NCBI RefSeq assembly: GCF_002994745.2
Contig: NW_020126824.1
Coordinates: 186,001 to 250,000, forward strand
Origin: Rosa chinensis
Lineage: Eukaryota; Streptophyta; Magnoliopsida; Rosales; Rosaceae
Direction: 5' to 3'
DNA length: 64,000 nt
In this document: positions 48,498 through 59,935 of the stretch, one piece after another
Layout of the letters: each line of letters opens with the position of its first letter
How positions within the stretch are numbered: the stretch's first letter is position 1
Position numbers and translations under genes: made by a program
The notes under the pieces: model-generated
Databases searched by the model: none
What the model saw: only the letters and a program-made list of their open reading frames with translations
What the model was told of the DNA's origin: nothing

Positions 48498-48511
48498 ACT
48501 ACCCCACACTT
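48498..48511 (-). other. Polypurine tract of element K
   Basis: The minus strand reads AAGTGTGGGGTAGT, identical to the tract of B. Confidence 0.86.
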
Positions 48512-50385
48512 AGCTTTTGCTAGTCCCTTAGCAAAACAAAAATACAAAACAAAACAACGACTCAACAAAAAAAACAAGTAAATGACTCTACTTCCCCTAA
48601 CTATTGTCTCAGAGACTCCAAACTCATGGCTTTCACGTTAAACACTTAATCAAAATTGCATAGATAATTCCATGGTTAATAAACCTGTGACATTCATATG
48701 ACTAAGCAAGATATGGAGAACTTAAGTTATACAGTGAATGATAGCATGTTTCGAACAAGTCCAATCCAAACTCACAGGGCATACTCTCGATTTTTCTCTC
48801 AGAAATGGCTATGCTTAAAAGCTTCACTCTCAAGTATATGCAAGAGAATAAATTGTAAGGCAACAAACAGCTTGCATATTTCATCAATAAATGCATTTTG
48901 GTGAAGAATTATTAAAGACCTCATGAAATGACTAAGTGCACAAATGGACCTAAACCATAAGCTCGACTGCGTACCTGACTCCACTAACCAAAGACAGCCC
49001 ATCTCAAGGATCAAGTAAGCACTTAAAACAGGTTGTAATGGGGCTAAGCTAGGGTTTTCGAAATGAAGATTAAGGATACAAAAATCCTAAGGACCTAGCA
49101 GAGCATATAAGGACCACCTTATATCACCATTTTTGTGGGCCAATTATCATTGTTTTGGGCCCAACCTTCACTCTAACCAACATGGGAATGGACAAAGGCA
49201 TAATTTTCAACTTTGAGCCTTCTACAAATTTGAAAGTCCAAAACCACACTTCAACAATTTCCCAAGAGTTTTCTTTTCAATTTTTCTTCTATTTTGCCGC
49301 TTTTCTTTCTTTCTTTTTCATTTTCATTTTCTTTCATTTTTTTTTTTTTACGGCAAATTTTTTTTTTTCTCTTCTTTTTTTCTTGGATTTTCCCCACCCC
49401 ACACTTGTCTTTCATCGTCACCCCTACATACTATGTCATGCTCTACTAAGTCCCTAAGACAAGGGTAGAGATATCCTGTACTAAGCTCATGGTAGGGTAG
49501 TGAGGGTGATGAAACAAAGGTTTTCAACGTAGGCTCAAAGGGGTTCATTCTAAGGAGTCCCACGACGGGCACAGTTGGGGACACATGCTTGTTTGGCTAT
49601 GGTGGTTACCCTAATGCCTTCTATCCTATCCAGGATCAGTGCATATTATGGCATACAAGTTTTGACAGTCACAACAGCCGAGTTCTAGTACTCTGTAGTC
49701 CATTAAAATCTATGGCACATGATCATTGGATTTTCAAAGAATGATGAGGTTTTGCAAATACAGCCACGAAATTCTAGAATTATCAGTTAAGCACTCAAAA
49801 AGAAAGTATTTTAGCTCAATAACTCACTTTGGGTCAAATGAATCAGACTTAATCCTAGCATGCTTAATGAACCAAGTTACAATCCTATCTCAAATCTTCA
49901 TACAAGCATCACAATGTCGATTAACCACAGAATTCAATTAAGTCCTATTTCGATTGTGAAAACCTTCAGCCATGAATTCAGAGACATGTTCATCCTAGAC
50001 GTTAGGGGCATCCTAAGACTCAAACACTCAAAAAGACTATAAAACTAACTTTTTTGTTTTTTTTGTTTTTTTTTTTTTTTTAAACCGAAAAAAATTCTGA
50101 AATAAAGGTGTAAACCCACCCCACACTTAGAATCTACATTGTCCTCAATGTAGGCAAAAAATATGGTATATAGACCCTAAATATGGGGGGCTACGAAAAT
50201 AAGAGAAGGGTAAAATAAACAAACAAATAAAGACACAAGTACAATTCAACCGAAGCAAGTGAAGGGATAGAAATTTCAAACTCTCGTTGATGGCTCCTCC
50301 ACAGCTTCGATTGAAATGGGTTGCCTCCCATGTAGCGCTTAATATTTATAGTCCTTCAGCCTGGACTCTTCTCCTTGTTCACACG
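48512..50385 (-). other. Post-pol region of element K, cut by L
   Basis: Collinear with 33480-35291 of B, including the hairpin at 50316-50331 and CATTGAGGACAATG with an adjacent AAGTGTGGGGTGGG near 50118-50146. It is broken at ACACG (50381-50385) by L. Whether K carried gag-pol cannot be seen. Confidence 0.85.
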
Positions 50386-52733
50386 TGATAGGAGCATTTT
50401 AATGCGACGTTTTAACTGCATTTCCCTACACTTTTCTGCGCCATTTCCTTGAAAAATCCCTGTTTGGGAAAGTTTCCATTCTTTGATTGGGAAAGTTCCT
50501 TATTGTAGAAAGTTTCCATTTTTGTCTTCATTTTTCATTTCTCATTTTTCATTTCTCATTTCTGGAAAGTTTCTATTTTTCATTTTTAGTAAGTTTCTAT
50601 TTTCATTTTTTAGAAAGTTTCTATTTTAAGTATAGTTTCTATTTTCAGGACCTCCGAGCTAGAAAGTGGAAATGAACGCACGAATGGAAAGAGGAGCTTG
50701 CGAACATCAAGACGAACGAACATGAGAGAAAATGGCCCACACATTTGAGCAGAAATGAAGAAACAAGCTTTCCTAGTCCAACCAGGAAATCCTACGAAAT
50801 GGAGGAAGGCTTCCCTAGCAAGTTTCCAACGCAACCATGAAAAAGAAATGGAAAAATAATGTGTTTTGCGTTGGAAAATGAGAAGGCTTGAAGATGAAGC
50901 AACGAGGCCCAAGAACTCCTTGGATTTTCGGCAAATTGGATAATGGCCCATCAAAGCCCATGACACTAGGGTTTGTGACGCAAACCCTAGCCCTAAAGAT
51001 ATGTTTGCCGTGAAATTGCATGAGAGAAACAAGGAAGAGGCGTCCAAAAATCAGAAAATAAAGAAGATTTTCTATGGAGATTTTCTAGGGTTATTTTCAT
51101 GGAAATAAATCAAGAGATAAAACCCTAGAAGACCTAGCCGTCCAAGCCAAGAGGAAAACAAGGGGATGCCGTGCAAACTCTAGGGAATTCGGCAAAAGAT
51201 AATGAAGAGAAAAACAAGGGTTTTGCCGTGAGGAAAAATCAGAAAAAATAAAGAGATTTCGTGGAGATTTCTTAGGGAGCTTTTAAAGGAAAGAGAATAT
51301 GTGTTGAACACAAAAAGCTCTCAAAGGAGTCTAGGTTCGTCCCCCTTTATTCTCTAAATATATTGTTGCCGAAATTGGTGAAGGAAATCAGAAAATATCT
51401 CTTTATATTTCGGCAAGATTATTTAGGGAATTCATATTGGAATTTTGTGATTGGTTGCACCACCTCATAGGGCTTATGTGGCAAGCAAGCATTGGAGGAA
51501 ATTATGTGGAGTTATATCATTGTGCCGTGAGTTTCATTAGGGTTAGACGGCTTGGAGAACAAAGGAAGCCGTGCTCCTATATATTCATCTCTTCTCTCAA
51601 CGTCAAGGGGTTCCAAAGTCCACACTTTTACGTTCTACACTTTGAGAAAATAATTCAGAAATCTCTCTAGCTTAGCCGTGCTCCTCTCCATCCTCTAGGG
51701 CAACCACGAAGTGCAAGCAAGGCCAAGGAAGAAGAAGACAAGCCGTGCACACCATCCACCCTCCACCTTGAAGATTGCTTTCGAAATTCAAGAGACCACA
51801 TCATCACTTCATTCATCTCATCTCCATCACGGTGTAATCCGATTCTCCTTGTACCTTTGCTTTGTATTTTCGTTGGTTTTGCCTTAGTTGACACATATGT
51901 ATGAACAAGTATTGTTTTCTGAAATTTTATGATGAATTGTTAATTTTCAGATTCATATATTGCGATTTATGGTTGCTTTTGTGTGAGTGTTTGATTAAAT
52001 TTGCATGATAGAAATCTTTTGTATGATTATCTTGAATGGTTCGAAACATTTAGGGTTCTTATGTGATTGTTGCTACGAATTTGAGAACATGAATCAACTT
52101 TTTGGTTTTGTGTTCTTGAATCGATAAGTAGTAAAGGTTTTGTACAAAAACCGAATTTAATCAAAGAAGATTGCAATTAGGTGGACTTTTTCATACTAAG
52201 TTGCACATTTGAGTTGATAGCCTTTCTAGGTGTTTATTGCGTTAAACATGACATGATTGACTAGCTTTCTAGGGCTTGATTGCATGTTTGATAGAATTAA
52301 TCTAGGTGCTTTCACTTAGGTTAATTAGCATTGAAAGTAAAATATGGGAAATTGTTTGCTTTTGAACGTTTCACATGATCAACTCCTCTTGCATGACTAT
52401 GATGAACAATGATGAACTTGAATTAATTTTAATCATGAGTTTCGACTTTGATCTTTGTTCTTGCATTCCATTTGTATTTTTATGTTTTTGCATTTTAATT
52501 ATTTAGGTAACTTAGATTTTATTTTCGGAAATTAAAACCAAAAACCAAAAACTCCCCCCTTTGCGTAAATATGTCTATATTTTGTAAATATTATACTTTG
52601 TTTTAATTTTAATTGTTTAATTGTTTGACAATGACAGGTGTACCCTCAATCCCCGGAATAGAACGATCCCTATTTACTTTATACTACTAATGACATTTCA
52701 GGGTTAAATTGGTCGCTCCCAAAAGCGACATCA
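50386..52733 (+). repeat. 5' LTR of element L (family 1, 2348 bp)
   Basis: It begins TGATAGGAGCATTTTAATGC and ends CCCAAAAGCGACATCA. It holds a palindrome with CTAGGGTTTG/CAAACCCTAG arms (50966-50990), a TATA-like box (51578-51585) and the U5 block (TCAATCCCCGG at 52646-52656). Confidence 0.93.
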
Positions 52734-52738
52734 ATTTT

Positions 52739-52756
52739 TGGCGCCGTTGCCGGGGA
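52739..52756 (+). other. tRNA-Asp primer-binding site of element L
   Basis: TGGCGCCGTTGCCGGGGA lies five bases after the LTR end. Confidence 0.9.
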
Positions 52757-53520
52757 TTGAAAAATCATTTGTCATATTGTGAATAATATGTGTTTTGTTT
52801 ATATTGTGACCGAAAAAAAAAAAAAAAAATTACTTGTTAATTATTTTGTTTATAATTGTCGAAAATTAGTAATTACTTACTTAGGTTGATTATTTATATT
52901 GTTGAATACGAATTTTAATTGTGAGTTGTAAATTAAAGAAGGAATAGGTGAAGTCGTGTTTATTAATATTGGCCTAAACCCCTTATTGGTACCTAGTCCA
53001 GGTCCCTTAAGGTTGAGGGCGGCCTTTATTAACATTCATTGAACTGTCTTCACACTTAGGACCTTTTATATCCAAGTAAGTATAGCCTATGTGGGATGGT
53101 GTCTAGGAAGGGGACAACGCTCATGACTGGTTCTTGAATCCAGAAGTGCGTGCAAATGAGCCTAAACCACAATGTGGGAGTAGCTCATGCCAAAATGGAT
53201 TCTACCTCTCGTGGTCGCCCTCCCCTACCTGGCCATTTCAGTAAGGTTGCCCAAAGGATGTAGGAGAGACTTAGTGTCTTGACGATTATACTTGGGCCGC
53301 ACGTCCACTTGATTTACCGCTTGGAATTTAATTCGAAATCAATGGTATTTATAACAAAAGAAAATGTTGTGATGCACCTAAGGTATATTGGATTAAACAT
53401 AGTCTTGAAAAGGGTAGCTGTTTCAGCCCCATTGCACATCGAGACTCCCTGTTCCCGTACCTAAGTGTTGAAAATAATTGTAAAGAAAAGGAAAGAATAG
53501 AAGTAATTTTACTTAATTTC

Positions 53521-53565
<45 letters not shown>

Positions 53566-54465
53566 AGATAATTAGATGTGAATAGTGACGTTTTGTTTGT
53601 TTGTGTGAAAGTTTTGTGTAAATGGTGTCTAATCTTGTTAAACAAAGGAAATGTAAAGAATTAATTATAAATATTGTTAAATTCTTGATTTATTATAAGT
53701 GTGTAAATTCGTATGAGTAGATAAGGGCCCTTTTGTTAATATTGGCCTTAACCCTTCATTAGTGCCTTTCTGAGGTCTTATGAGGTTGAGGGCGGCTTTT
53801 ATTAACATTTGGAGAACTGTCTAACACATGAGTTCTTTTCAAGCTGAGTAAGGGGCATATAGGTGGTGTCTTAGGTTGAGACCCTGGGTGATGGGTTCAA
53901 TTGGATCTCAGAGATACTATAGACCGTGCGTAAACCACAATGTGGGAGTAGCCAATAGGGGCCTAAACCTCAATGAGGGAGTAGCCTCCGTAGTGTCACC
54001 AAAATGAGTCCTCCCTCTCACTTACCTCTTAATCTGGCCATCTAGCCTTCTGAAACAAAGGAAAGCAACTTATGTCTAGGCGACTATCCCTAGATCGTAT
54101 CTCACCAATAGTAGTGGTTTCTATTGGGCTCGACTTACAACTTGTAATCAATTGAGATATTAACTTTATTTTGTAAAGATAATAAGATACTTGAACATAA
54201 CCTCCACTTGTAAATTGTGTTGTTTTGTGCATTTTATACTTGTATAAATTTCTTTTGTGGTTTATTTGTGAAAAGATTGTGGATAGTTGTAATTTATACT
54301 TCTCTTTATACTTGTATAAATCATAAATAGTAAAGTCGTGAATAGTAACTTGTGAATAGTGACTCGTGAATAGTAAGGTTGATGTATAAATCACTAATTT
54401 GTAATTAACTCACTTTTTACTTTGCTAACTTCTTTGAATTTTGATGATGTTCAGGATTCCTATGA
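52757..54465 (+). other. 5' leader of element L
   Basis: About 1.7 kb with two related blocks (about 52940-53460 and 53720-54210), an A tract 55-75 bases after the PBS and a run of 41 A (53523-53563). It ends with an acceptor-like TTGATGATGTTCAG (AG at 53-54 of 54400s, i.e. 54453-54454) just before gag. No gene. Confidence 0.8.
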
Positions 54466-54482
54466 ATGACCGAGCCTTTTAG
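54462..54482 (+). other. Six-codon frame overlapping the gag start of L
   Basis: ATGAATG places an ATG four bases upstream of the gag ATG in another frame; it stops at TAG (54480-54482). The arrangement is the same in C and D. It might tune gag start choice; this is inference. Confidence 0.4.
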
Positions 54483-54783
54483 ATCCTCTACACTAAAGGA
54501 AATTGAAGCAAGGCTCGCTCGCTTGAAGGGTCCTTCACTTCTTGAGCAGACAAGCCCTTCCCCTTCGACACACAGAGGGTATATCTTTAACGAACAAGGG
54601 AAGAGGACCTACTGTTCTGAGGAGTCTACATCACCTACACCAAGTCCATCTCCTCCTTCACGTTCACCTTCACCTGTGATTTCGTCCAACTCTACACCAC
54701 CACCTTCACCACCACCTGAAGAAGTCGGAGAAGAGAGAATGGCATCTATTAGGGAACTTTCCACTGCAACTGTTGAAGGAGGA
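54466..54783 (+). CDS. gag N-terminal part of element L (106 codons before insertion of H)
   Basis: This is the start of the Athila-type gag-pol polyprotein. The N-terminus has a charged segment (KEIEARLARLK) followed by a Ser/Pro-rich stretch around residues 52-84 with runs of SPSP and PPPSPPPEE. The ATG at 54466 is chosen because the same start is kept in C and D and leads into an open frame. Element H interrupts it after residue 106; the frame resumes in phase at 62245. As it stands the gene is split by 7.5 kb and is probably not expressed whole, but the break is a clean insertion with a GAGGA duplication. Confidence 0.9.
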
Positions 54784-57087
54784 TGATAGGAGCATTTTAA
54801 TGCGACGTTTTACTTGCTTTTTCCTACATTTCTTGCGTTATTTCCTTAATAAAACCCTGTTTAGGAAAGTTTCCATTCTTTGAATGGGAAAGTTCCTATT
54901 TGTAGAAAGTTTCCATTTTTGTGGTTTCTATTTTTCATTTTTAGAAAGTTTCCCATTTTCAGTTTAGGAAAGTTGCCATTTTTCATTTTAGGAAAGTTTC
55001 TATTTTTCTTACTAGTTTCTATTTTCAGGTCCTTGTCATAAATAAGCTGAAATGAGCTCACAAATGGAGAGAGAAGCTAGCCAACGTTGGAGGGAGACAA
55101 GATGAAGTACAAAGGGAAGCACAAATGAGCAGAAATGAAGAAATGAAGCTTTCCTGGTCCAACTAGGAAACCCTGTCCAGAAAAGGAAAGCTTGCCAAAA
55201 CAAGACTCTTAAGCCAACCAAGAATGGAGATCGAATTAATGAAGTGACATGGCATGAGAGAAGCTTCTTGAAGACTCTAGATGATGACATGGCATAAAGG
55301 TGGCGCATGGAGGCCCAAAAACTCTCAAGAATGAAGTGGATTTTCGGCAATTGGATTAAAGGCCCATAAAAGCCCATGGAATTAGGGTTTGTGACGCAAA
55401 GAGTAAACCCTAGGGAGTTTTTGTCGTAAAATCCTAAGAGATAAACAAGGAAGTTGGCGTGAAAATCAGAAATTAAAAGAAGATTTCGGTGGAGATTTTC
55501 TAGGGCTATTTTTATGGAAAGAAAATATTCTTGGAGGAGTAATTTTATGTGTTTGCCGTGCAAAGGGAGAGAGATAAAGAGGTAATCAACGTGAAAATCA
55601 AGAAACCCTAGGGTGATTGACGCCAAGAGAAATTCAAGGGAGAAATAAAAGGAAAGAGAAAAAGGTGGAGACCAAGAAAAGCTCAAAAGAAGTCTAGATA
55701 CATTCCTATATTCCCTAAAGGAATTTTGGCCGAATTTAAAGTATAAAATCAGAATATTATCAAGGGAATTTCGGCCAAGATTATTAGGGAATTAAATGGA
55801 ATTTTGTGATTGGTTGAACCACCTCATAGGGCTTATTTGGCAAGATATTATTGGAGGAAATTATGTGGAATTTTCAGATTAATTCCATGAGTTTTACACG
55901 GCTTGGAGAGCAAGGAGGCCGTCCCCTATATATTCTCCCCTTTTCTCAACGTCAAGGAGTTCCATTTTACTTTTACGTTTACACTTTGAAAAAAAATCAG
56001 AAAAACCTCTAGCCTAGCCGTGCTCTTCTCCATCCTCTAGGGCAACCACGAAGTGCAAGCAAGGCCAAGGAAGAAGAGGACAAGCCGTGCACACCATCCA
56101 TCACCATCCTTGAAGATTGCTTTCGAAATTCAAGAGACCACTTCATCACTTCATTCATCTCATCTTCATCCACGGTGTAATCCGATTCTCCTTGTAACCT
56201 TTGCTTTGTATTTTCGTTGGTTTTGCTTTAGTTGACACATATGTTTGAACAATTGTTAAATTCTGGAATTTTATGATTAATTGTTAATTTTCAGATTCAT
56301 ATATTGCAATTTATGGTTGCTTTTGTGTGAGTGTTTGATTAAATTTGCATGATAGATAACTTTTGTATTTTAATCTTATGTGGTTGCAAACACTTAGGGT
56401 TTTGATATAATTGGTGCTACGAATTTGAGAACATGAATCAACTTTTTGGTTTTGTGTTCTTGAATCGATAAGTAGTAAAGGTTTTGTGCAAAAACCGAAT
56501 TTGATCAAAGAAGATTGCAATTAGGTGGACTTTTTCATACTAAGTTGCACATTTGAGTTGATAGCCTTTCTAGGTGCTTAATGCGTTAAACATGACATGA
56601 TTGACTAGCTTTCTAGGGTTTGATTGCATGTTTGATAGGATTAATCTAGGTGCTTTCGCTTAGGGTAATTAGCATTGAAAAGTAAAATTTGGGAATTCAT
56701 TTGCTTTTGAATGTTTCACATGATCAACTCCTCTTGCATGACTATGATGAACAATGATGAACTTGAATTGATTTTAATTATATATTTCGGTTTGATCTTT
56801 GTTCTTGCATTCCATTTGTATTTTTATGTTTTTGCTTTTTAATTATTTTGTTAGCTTAGCTTTTATTTTCGAAAATAGAAAACCAAAAACAAAAATCCCC
56901 CCTTTTCGTAAATATGTATATATTTTGTTATATTTTTGTAAATATTATACTTTGTTTTAATTTTAACTGTTTAATTGTTTGACAATGACAGGTGTACCCT
57001 CAATCCCCGGAATAGAACGATCCCTACTTACTTATACTACTAACGATATTTTCAGGGTTAAATTATGCGCTTGCTTAAAGTGCATCA
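54784..57087 (+). repeat. 5' LTR of element H (2304 bp)
   Basis: It begins TGATAGGAGCATTTTAATGC and ends TTAAAGTGCATCA. It has a TATA-like box at 55927-55934 and the U5 block (TCAATCCCCGG at 57000-57010). The telo-box palindrome is disrupted here by extra bases between the arms (near 55382-55414). Confidence 0.94.
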
Positions 57088-57092
57088 ATTTT

Positions 57093-57110
57093 TGGCGCCG
57101 TTGCCGGGGA
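57093..57110 (+). other. tRNA-Asp primer-binding site of element H
   Basis: TGGCGCCGTTGCCGGGGA, five bases after the LTR. Confidence 0.9.
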
Positions 57111-57738
57111 TTGAAAAATCACTTGTTAAATATGTGAATATTTGTTTTGTTTATATTGTGTTCGAAAAAAAAAAAAAAAAATTTACTTGTTAATTGTTTG
57201 TAATTCTCTTAATTGTTAGTTAATTAGTTAATTAATTACTTAGGTTGTTATTTATATTATTGAATACGAATTTTAATTGTGAGTTGTAAATTAAAGAAGG
57301 AATAGGTGAAGTCGTGTTTATTAATATTGGCCTAAACCCCTTATTGGTACCTAGTCCAGGTCCCTTAAGGTTGAGGGCGGCCTTTATTAACATTCATTGA
57401 ACTGTCTTCACACTTAGGACCTTTTTCATCCAAGTAAGTATAGCCTATGTGAGATGGTGTCTAGGAAGGGGATAATGTTCATGACGGGTTTTTGAATCCA
57501 GAAGTGCTTACAAATGGGCCTAAACCACTATGTGGGAGTAGCTCATGCCAAAATGGATTTTTCCTCTCGTGTTCGTCCTCCCCTACCTGGCCATTTCAGT
57601 AAGGTTGCCCAAAGGATGTAGGAGGGACTTTGTGTCTAGACGACTATACTTGGGCCGCACGTCCACTTGATTTACCGCTTGGAATTTAATTTGATATCAA
57701 TGATATTTGTAACAAAAGAAAATGTTGTGATACACTAA

Positions 57739-57772
<34 letters not shown>

Positions 57773-59920
57773 ATTTGTGTAAATATTTTTCATGTTTTTT
57801 TTTTTTTTTTTGTATACCTAACTTGTGTCTTGTGTACAATGTACTTGTTAATTATTTGTAGTTTGTAATTCTTAGTTACTTGTTTTTATACATTGTATTT
57901 GTATTTCTTTTATTGTATAGTCACTAACTTTATTTAGTGGAGGTCCGTCTGGCTGAAAGACGTTAAATTCAAGCGCTGCGTGGGAGGCAACCCAATTCAG
58001 AAGTAGTTGTGAAGGAGTCTACACACGCAGATTTGATTTCTCCTTCCCTATTTTTCTCTCTTTTCATCTTTCTTTTTGAATTTAGTAGATCTTTTCGTAA
58101 ATTCCATCCCTATATGCTTACTTGTTTCATTGCATGCTTATGATTGATTACATTGAGGACAATGCAATATTTAAGTGTGGGGGAAGGGATTTATATTTGA
58201 GTCTTTTATTTTGAGTCATATATTGAAAAATACAAAAAAATTGAAAAATGTCAAAAATTTAAAAAAAATTTCGTTGCTTTTGTTCTTGTTTTGAGTCTTA
58301 GGATGCCCTTTCAACTGTCTAGGATGATTCTATAACTCTGAAATTATGGCTAAAAGAGGATCACAAGATTGAGATGATTTTTAAAATGGTATTCTTTGGT
58401 TAATTGAGATATATGAAAATGTATGCATGTGTAGTGGATATGGATTTCGTAACCTTGGTACAGAATAAGAGCATGTTAAGATGAGTTTTGATTCATGTAA
58501 ACCCATGTGAGATATTTGGGCCCATGTCCCTTTTTCTTGGAGAGAAATGAAAAATATATTCTTATTTTCTTGGTGACGTTTTGATGATCTCATTATTCTT
58601 TCATTTGATTGATTACTTGCCATAGATTAAGTTTGATGGACTAGAGAATGCTAGAATTCGCTCTTGTGCTTGTTGAGACATTTTATCAATACATGGCCCT
58701 GATTCTGGAAAGGATAGAGGCACCCTAGGAATTACCACCATTGCCAAATAAACTTGTGTCCTTAATTGTGCCCGTCGTGGGACTCCCCTAGTTTAACCCC
58801 TTTGAGCCTACGTTAAGCCTTTTCTTTCATCACCCTTAAAATCCTTAACCCTGAACCTTAGTATAGCTACACTCTTACCCTTTGTTCTAAAAACTTAGTG
58901 GAGCTATCTTTTGGGACTTTACTTAAGGATTTGGCACTGAGAATGAAGATTGAGAAGAGGTGAAAGTTCAAGTGTGGGGGTAGACTTGTCCATGGAAAAA
59001 TATATGTGAAAGCCGTGAAAAAGAAATGAAAAAAAAAAAAAAATTGTACACGGCTAGAAAGAAAAAGAAAGAAAGAAAAATGTCTATGGATTTTAGTTCC
59101 CCATACTTGGTGAGTTTGGAGTTTGTTTTAAATTGAAGGCCCATTACAGAAAAATTTGGCCTTTGTCCAATTCACTAGAGTTCAAAGGAAGTTTAGAGTG
59201 AAGTTAGGGCCCAACATGAAGACATATGGCCCTTTACTTCTATGGGATTATGACGTTTTATATGCCTTGGTGGATTTTTAGAAGTCTCTACATTTATATG
59301 AGCTCTGCTAGGTTTTTAGGACACTTTGTTAAATTCATTATCCTTTGTTTCTTAAAACCTTGAGCCATGGCCCAATTACAACCTTTGAGAAGACCTTCTT
59401 GATCCTTAAGATGGGACAGCCTTTGATCTGTGGAGATGAGTTACAAGAGTTGAACCTATGGCTTGGGTCCATCTGTGCAAGTAGTTGGTATCTTTCATGA
59501 GATCTTAGAAAAATATATACATGTGCTGTCTTTTCATATAATATGTGATATACTTGCTATCTTTCACATATACTTGAATGTATAAGCTTTTAAGCATTGC
59601 CTTGAATTCTGAGAGAAGAAATAGTGGATATACCTTGTGAGAATTTGAATCATACTTGTCTGAAACATGCTTAACAGAACCCATCACCATTGTTACAACC
59701 AAGTCCTACTTGTGTATGTGTAAATTATGTGTTTCAATTAACTCTCGAATGCTTAAACATTGACTCTTGGTTAAGTGCTAATCTTGGTGTTGTGAAAGTA
59801 AGAGATTGCTGAGACAAAAAGTTGAAGGGCAATAGCATTTTCATTTGGTTGAGTCTTTAAATTTTCGTTGAGTCTTAGTGCGTGTCTTTGTCTGATTTTG
59901 CTAAGGGACTAGCAAAAGCT
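57111..59920 (+). other. Interior of element H: leader, AT-rich joint, post-pol region
   Basis: The leader (57111-57741) is followed by a run of 30 A (57742-57771) and an AT-rich joint to about 57935, then post-pol sequence with the hairpin (57980-57995), CATTGAGGACAATG near 58158 and internal polypurine-like motifs near 58174 and 58970. The site where C and L have gag-pol is replaced by about 200 bases of AT-rich DNA. No coding frame. Confidence 0.85.
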
Positions 59921-59935
59921 AAGTGTGGGGGAATT
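59921..59935 (+). other. Polypurine tract of element H
   Basis: AAGTGTGGGGGAATT abuts the 3' LTR. Confidence 0.88.

Noticed and set aside
55036..55686. Antisense 216-codon frame in the H 5' LTR (same at 60188-60838), with shorter relatives in the LTRs of A, C, G, D and L.
   Set aside because: It is antisense to U3, rich in Phe/Leu/Ser from A-rich DNA, and its length and stops vary between copies. The two H copies agree only because the LTRs are identical.
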